NCBI RefSeq assembly: GCF_018688495.1
Contig: NZ_CP061320.1
Span: 1,646,586-1,710,585, forward strand
Length of the DNA: 64,000 nt
Direction: 5' to 3'
Source of the DNA: Polynucleobacter sp. Adler-ghost
GTDB lineage: Bacteria > Pseudomonadota > Gammaproteobacteria > Burkholderiales > Burkholderiaceae
In this document: positions 60,633-64,000 of the stretch, one piece after another
Position numbering within the stretch: the first letter of the stretch is position 1
Layout: each line of letters starts with the position of its first letter
The notes under the pieces: generated by a model
Databases searched by the model: none
Told to the model about the DNA's origin: nothing
What the model saw: the letters and a program-made list of their open reading frames with translations, nothing else
Position numbers and translations under genes: made by a program

Positions 60633-61349
60633 CTAAACATGCATTCCCAAATGTTCATGAAGAATTTCAGGATTACTTCGTACGTCATCCGTTTTTGTTT
60701 CAAAAATAATGCTTCCTTTATCCATAACCAAAATACGACTACATAACCGAATTGCTGTTTGGACGTTTTGCTCTACCAGCAATATTCCGATTCCCGCTCC
60801 GTTTATCCTTTTTATTTCCTCTCTAATTTCAGACACTAAAATGGGCATAATTCCTTCAGTAGGCTCATCCAGCAAAATGATCTTTGGATGAATCAGCAAT
60901 ATTCTTGCTATAGACAACATTTGCTGCTCACCGCCAGACAAAGTGCCTGCCTGCTGATTGAGCCTCTCTTTGAGCCTCGGAAAACGCTCAAAAATGTAAT
61001 CAGAAAGATCCGGTGAACACTCCTTTTTGTATCCTAAATACAGATTTTCTTTAACGGTCAAGTTCGGGAAAAGTCCCCTACCTTGCGGTACATAACCAAC
61101 ACCCATTCGAGGAATTTGATAAGGCGAAATCGTATTGATTAACTTTCCTTCAAACTGAATTGTTCCAGACTGGCATTTCAATAAACCCATAATCGTCTTT
61201 AATGTAGAGGTTTTCCCAACACCATTCCTACCTAGAATTGCTAATGACTCGCCTTGGTAAAGTCTAAAAGAAAGATCACGCAAAACGTTCACCTTCCCAT
61301 ATGATGATTTCACATCTTTTAGCTCAAGCAAAATCTCATTTGATGTCAT
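60633..61349 (-). CDS. livF: Branched-chain amino-acid ABC transporter ATPase LivF
   Basis: A 238-residue ABC ATPase. The Walker A is LGRNGVGKTSTLK near residue 37, the signature is LSGGEQQMLSIARIL near residue 138, and the Walker B is IILLDEPTEGI. The Q-loop region VGYVPQGRGLFPNLTV is typical of LivF. It overlaps livG by 4 bases upstream and is followed by the binding-protein gene about 30 bases later. Confidence 0.95.
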   Translation of the reverse strand: MTSNEILLELKDVKSSYGKVNVLRDLSFRLYQGESLAILGRNGVGKTSTLKTIMGLLKCQSGTIQFEGKLINTISPYQIPRMGVGYVPQGRGLFPNLTVKENLYLGYKKECSPDLSDYIFERFPRLKERLNQQAGTLSGGEQQMLSIARILLIHPKIILLDEPTEGIMPILVSEIREEIKRINGAGIGILLVEQNVQTAIRLCSRILVMDKGSIIFETKTDDVRSNPEILHEHLGMHV

Positions 61350-62107
61350 GACAATTCCAATTCATCGCTACCAAAATAAATCTCCTTAACGCCATCGTTT
61401 CTTGAAATTTCTTCTGGAGTTCCTGCAGCGAATACTTTTCCAAATGCCATTACAGTTATGTGATCCGCCATTTTGAACACTACTTCCATATCATGTTCAA
61501 TAATTACCACATGCACTTCCTTTGACAAATCAATGATCTTCTCAACAACCTTTTCAGTTTCAGCTGGGCTCATACCGCAAACTGGCTCATCGAAGAGTAT
61601 TAGCTTTGGCTCTGCAATCATTGCCATTCCAATTTCTAAAACCGCTACATCACCATAAGATAGCGATCCAGCCTGCAGATGGGCAATCCGCTCCAAGTTA
61701 AGCTTTTCAATTATGGCTGAGACGCGATTATCGATACCAGTAAATTTAGAAGCATTAGCAAATGGATGTAAGTTTTTGGTATGGGCATTGGCCGTAACCC
61801 ACAAATTCTCGTAGGTAGTCATTGACGGAAAAATACTCTTAATTTGTAACGTTCGTTTAATGCCAATGCGTGAAATTTCAAATGGCTTTAGGTTGGTAAT
61901 TTCTTGACCTTCAAATTTGATTGACCCTGAGTCTGACTGAATAAACCCGGTAATTAAATTAAATAAAGTTGTCTTACCTGCCCCGTTCGGACCAATAATT
62001 GCATTTATTCCGCCCAGCTTAAAACTTAAGCTAACGTCATTTACTGCCAAAAGTCCACCAAATGCTTTGGTAAGGTTATTTATTTGAAGATAAGGCTTAG
62101 CACTCAT
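61346..62107 (-). CDS. livG: Branched-chain amino-acid ABC transporter ATPase LivG
   Basis: A 253-residue ABC ATPase. The Walker A is [17 protein letters not shown] near residue 38, the signature region is [20 protein letters not shown] with an altered LSYGD in place of LSGG, as in LivG, and the Walker B is [13 protein letters not shown]. It overlaps livM and livF by 4 bases each. Confidence 0.95.
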   Translation of the reverse strand: MSAKPYLQINNLTKAFGGLLAVNDVSLSFKLGGINAIIGPNGAGKTTLFNLITGFIQSDSGSIKFEGQEITNLKPFEISRIGIKRTLQIKSIFPSMTTYENLWVTANAHTKNLHPFANASKFTGIDNRVSAIIEKLNLERIAHLQAGSLSYGDVAVLEIGMAMIAEPKLILFDEPVCGMSPAETEKVVEKIIDLSKEVHVVIIEHDMEVVFKMADHITVMAFGKVFAAGTPEEISRNDGVKEIYFGSDELELS

Positions 62108-63081
62108 TTTTTATCGCCCCCACTCTTCTTTAATAAAATTTGATTCCACATCCCTACAATCCCCTTGGGCGCGTAAATTACGACTAATATGGCGATCGCA
62201 CCCACAATCAACGCGTAGTGTTGCCAATAACTAGAGATAACCTCTCTAATAAGAATGAAGAGAGCTGTGCCTACAAATGGCCCAGCTAAAGTGCCGGCTC
62301 CCCCAAGGATTGCCCACACGACACCTTCGCCCGATACGTGATAGAACATGTATGAAACTGACGCATATCGTCCAAACAGAGCAAATAGCGCGCCTGAGAT
62401 TCCCGCAAAAATACCTGAAATCACAAATGCTGTCAGTTTTAATCGGTAAACATTTAGGCCAATTAGAGCGGCACGCGTTTCGTTATCCCTAACTGCCATT
62501 AGCGATTTTCCCAACGGACTTGAAACGAGCCGCTTGAATATAAAAAACAACAATGTAACTACAGCAAGAATAAAAAAGTATTGAGTTGTAGGGTTTGAAA
62601 TCGTAAGTATTAAATCTCCAAACTTAAAAAGTTCAGGTGCAGTAAAATTTACCCCGTCATCTCCGCCAGTAATTGGCTTAATGGTTAATGCGATGAAGTA
62701 GAAAATGAGGGAAAAAACGACTGTAATTATTGCAAAATAATGCCAAGTCAGTCGAACTGCTAGAGCCCCTGTAATTAAAGCCATTAATCCAGCCGACGAC
62801 ACGCCCAAAAGAAAAGAACCCCAAAAGCCTAAACCCAGCATTGTTAAGCCCAGTGCCACTCCGTACATACCACATCCGAAGTAGAGAGCCTGTCCGAAAG
62901 AAAGTAGGCCAACATATCCGAATAAAAAATTGATACTTGCAGCAAAACAAGACCAAATTAGAATCTCTGTAAGAATGCTCATCCAGAAGGCATCCCCAAT
63001 TACTGGGATGATCCAAGGTGCTGCTAAAAGAATGGCGAGCAGAAGATATGTGAGGATTTTGTTAACAATGGGTATCCTCAT
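62104..63081 (-). CDS. livM: Branched-chain amino-acid ABC transporter permease LivM
   Basis: A 325-residue inner-membrane permease with about 8-10 hydrophobic segments. Family motifs are FLFGYVGLLSFGQALYFGCGMY near residue 49 (split across a helix), and VRDNETRAALIGLNVYRLKL near residue 195, the coupling-loop contact with the ATPases. GEGVVWAILGGAGTLAGPFVG lies near the C-terminus. It overlaps livH and livG by 4 bases each. Confidence 0.95.
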   Translation of the reverse strand: MRIPIVNKILTYLLLAILLAAPWIIPVIGDAFWMSILTEILIWSCFAASINFLFGYVGLLSFGQALYFGCGMYGVALGLTMLGLGFWGSFLLGVSSAGLMALITGALAVRLTWHYFAIITVVFSLIFYFIALTIKPITGGDDGVNFTAPELFKFGDLILTISNPTTQYFFILAVVTLLFFIFKRLVSSPLGKSLMAVRDNETRAALIGLNVYRLKLTAFVISGIFAGISGALFALFGRYASVSYMFYHVSGEGVVWAILGGAGTLAGPFVGTALFILIREVISSYWQHYALIVGAIAILVVIYAPKGIVGMWNQILLKKSGGDKK

Positions 63082-63938
63082 TTTGCCAACCCCTTAAAAA
63101 GACCTTGTGGTCGGAACAATAAAACAGCACTCATTAATACCAGTGAGAATATTCGCGCAATGGTTGGATCAGTAAATCCAGAAATAACACCCTCTAGGAA
63201 CGAAAGCAGTACTGCTGCTGCCGCTGTTCCCGGCAAGTTTCCAAGACCGCCAATAATCACCGCCATAAAACAAAATGGAAGTATGTCTACCCCAGCCCGA
63301 AAGTCAACGGTTGTTATTGGGGCAGCCACTATGCCACCTAAGGTTGCCATTGCAAACCCGAGACCAAACGTAATCCAGAAAATAGATTGCGTAGGAATGC
63401 CTAGGGCTGTAGCACTATCTCGGTCATGCCTTACGGCGCGCATCCATGTTCCCAGCTTGGTCTTATTTAAGAATAGGAAGAAACAAGTAATCGCCGCGGC
63501 TGATATCAAGGCGGCGACTATTCTATAAATATCATACTCAACACCCAATAGATCAAAAGTACCTTGAATTGGCGAAACCAAGCGCTTTGGTGCAGCGCCA
63601 AAAGTCATACGCACAACTTCTTGGATAATCATAGACAAGCCAAATGTGGCAACGATCGACAGCTCGGCCGCATTTCTAAGCCTTTCCATCACTAGCTTTT
63701 GAATAAGCGCTCCAAGTAAAAAACCTATAAGTGGGACTAATATGAAAGCCGGCCAAAACAGGCCGGATACAGTGAAGATAACGTAAGTGAGCACTGTGCC
63801 CACCATGAAGAAATCGCCGTGGGCAAGATTAATCACATCCAGCAATCCAAAGATAATGGATAACCCTAATGCTATAAGCGCGATGATTAAGCCAAACACA
63901 AGGCCATTAATGGCTAAGACCGCGATGGTACTGCTCAT
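63078..63938 (-). CDS. livH: Branched-chain amino-acid ABC transporter permease LivH
   Basis: A 286-residue permease with about 8 membrane segments. Features are LGLSIIFGLLDVINLAHGDF near residue 24, ATFGLSMIIQEVVRM near residue 95, RAVRHDRDSATALGIPTQ near residue 165, and VIIGGLGNLPGTAAAAVLL near the C-terminus, all typical of LivH. First gene of the operon; only 62 bases of upstream sequence are in the window, and I see no certain promoter there. Confidence 0.95.
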   Translation of the reverse strand: MSSTIAVLAINGLVFGLIIALIALGLSIIFGLLDVINLAHGDFFMVGTVLTYVIFTVSGLFWPAFILVPLIGFLLGALIQKLVMERLRNAAELSIVATFGLSMIIQEVVRMTFGAAPKRLVSPIQGTFDLLGVEYDIYRIVAALISAAAITCFFLFLNKTKLGTWMRAVRHDRDSATALGIPTQSIFWITFGLGFAMATLGGIVAAPITTVDFRAGVDILPFCFMAVIIGGLGNLPGTAAAAVLLSFLEGVISGFTDPTIARIFSLVLMSAVLLFRPQGLFKGLAK

Positions 63939-64000
63939 GATGATGGGAGATTAGTTGTCATAGCCTCAATTTATTACACAACAATGAAATGATATATGTG

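Overview
The window looks like a freshwater betaproteobacterium of the Burkholderiaceae, most like Polynucleobacter. This is inferred from gene content: cbb3 oxidase genes with an FNR-type box, a complete System I cytochrome c maturation operon, five Bug/TctC-type solute receptors, many CaiB-type CoA-transferases, and a tRNA-Ile(CAU) gene carrying a group I intron of the kind known from Azoarcus. No species can be fixed from the sequence alone.

Layout. 1-4.7 kb: cbb3 oxidase (ccoO partial, ccoN) and its assembly genes ccoS and ccoI, all on the minus strand. 4.7-8.9 kb: MFS transporter, 2OG-Fe(II) dioxygenase, TAXI receptor, SDR. 8.95-15.8 kb: ccmABCDEFGHI read right to left with overlapping stops and starts. 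15.9-20.2 kb: a Bug receptor, a receptor-like protein without a signal peptide, an MBL-fold hydrolase, a quinone reductase and DUF2452. 20.3-27.7 kb: a photolyase-centred cluster with a FeS-type photolyase, a cryptochrome-DASH and several small conserved families (DUF3833, chalcone isomerase-like, DCC, TIGR03643, SDR, DUF2237, DUF2256) plus an HDAC-like deacetylase. 27.8-30.7 kb: outer-membrane porin-like protein, K+ channel, eRF1-like protein, a small protein behind an FNR-type box, cupin and VOC proteins. 30.7-38.9 kb: a minus-strand catabolic run of TctC receptor, HMG-CoA-lyase-like enzyme, CaiB CoA-transferase, lipase-like hydrolase, double cupin, LeuD/LeuC-type hydro-lyase and a fluoroacetate-dehalogenase-like hydrolase.

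39-59 kb is an accretion zone at the tRNA-Ile(CAU) gene. The complete gene (58330-58628, minus) is split in the anticodon loop by a 222-nt group I intron. To its left lie four partial copies of its 3' end, all in the same orientation: 54919-55000 (exact), 52349-52469 (decayed), 44349-44393 (exon only) and 39018-39078 (very decayed). Each interval between copies holds its own cargo. These are (i) an amidohydrolase, a CnbZ-like deaminase, a Bug receptor, an RraA-like aldolase and an aspartate dehydrogenase; (ii) an IclR-controlled acyl-CoA pathway; (iii) a small defence-like module with a TIR-like protein, a membrane protein and an HATPase/STAS protein, plus a fragment that resembles an integrase N-terminus; (iv) a haloacid cassette with GntR regulator, MHS permease and type II haloacid dehalogenase. 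No intact recombinase is present in the window.

59.3-63.9 kb: a livHMGF-type branched-chain amino-acid ABC transporter with its binding protein, on the minus strand and ending at a terminator.

The main point of interest is that the repeats in the ladder include the 3' part of the group I intron. Successive small cassettes without recombinases therefore seem to have been added at, or inside, an intron-containing tRNA gene.
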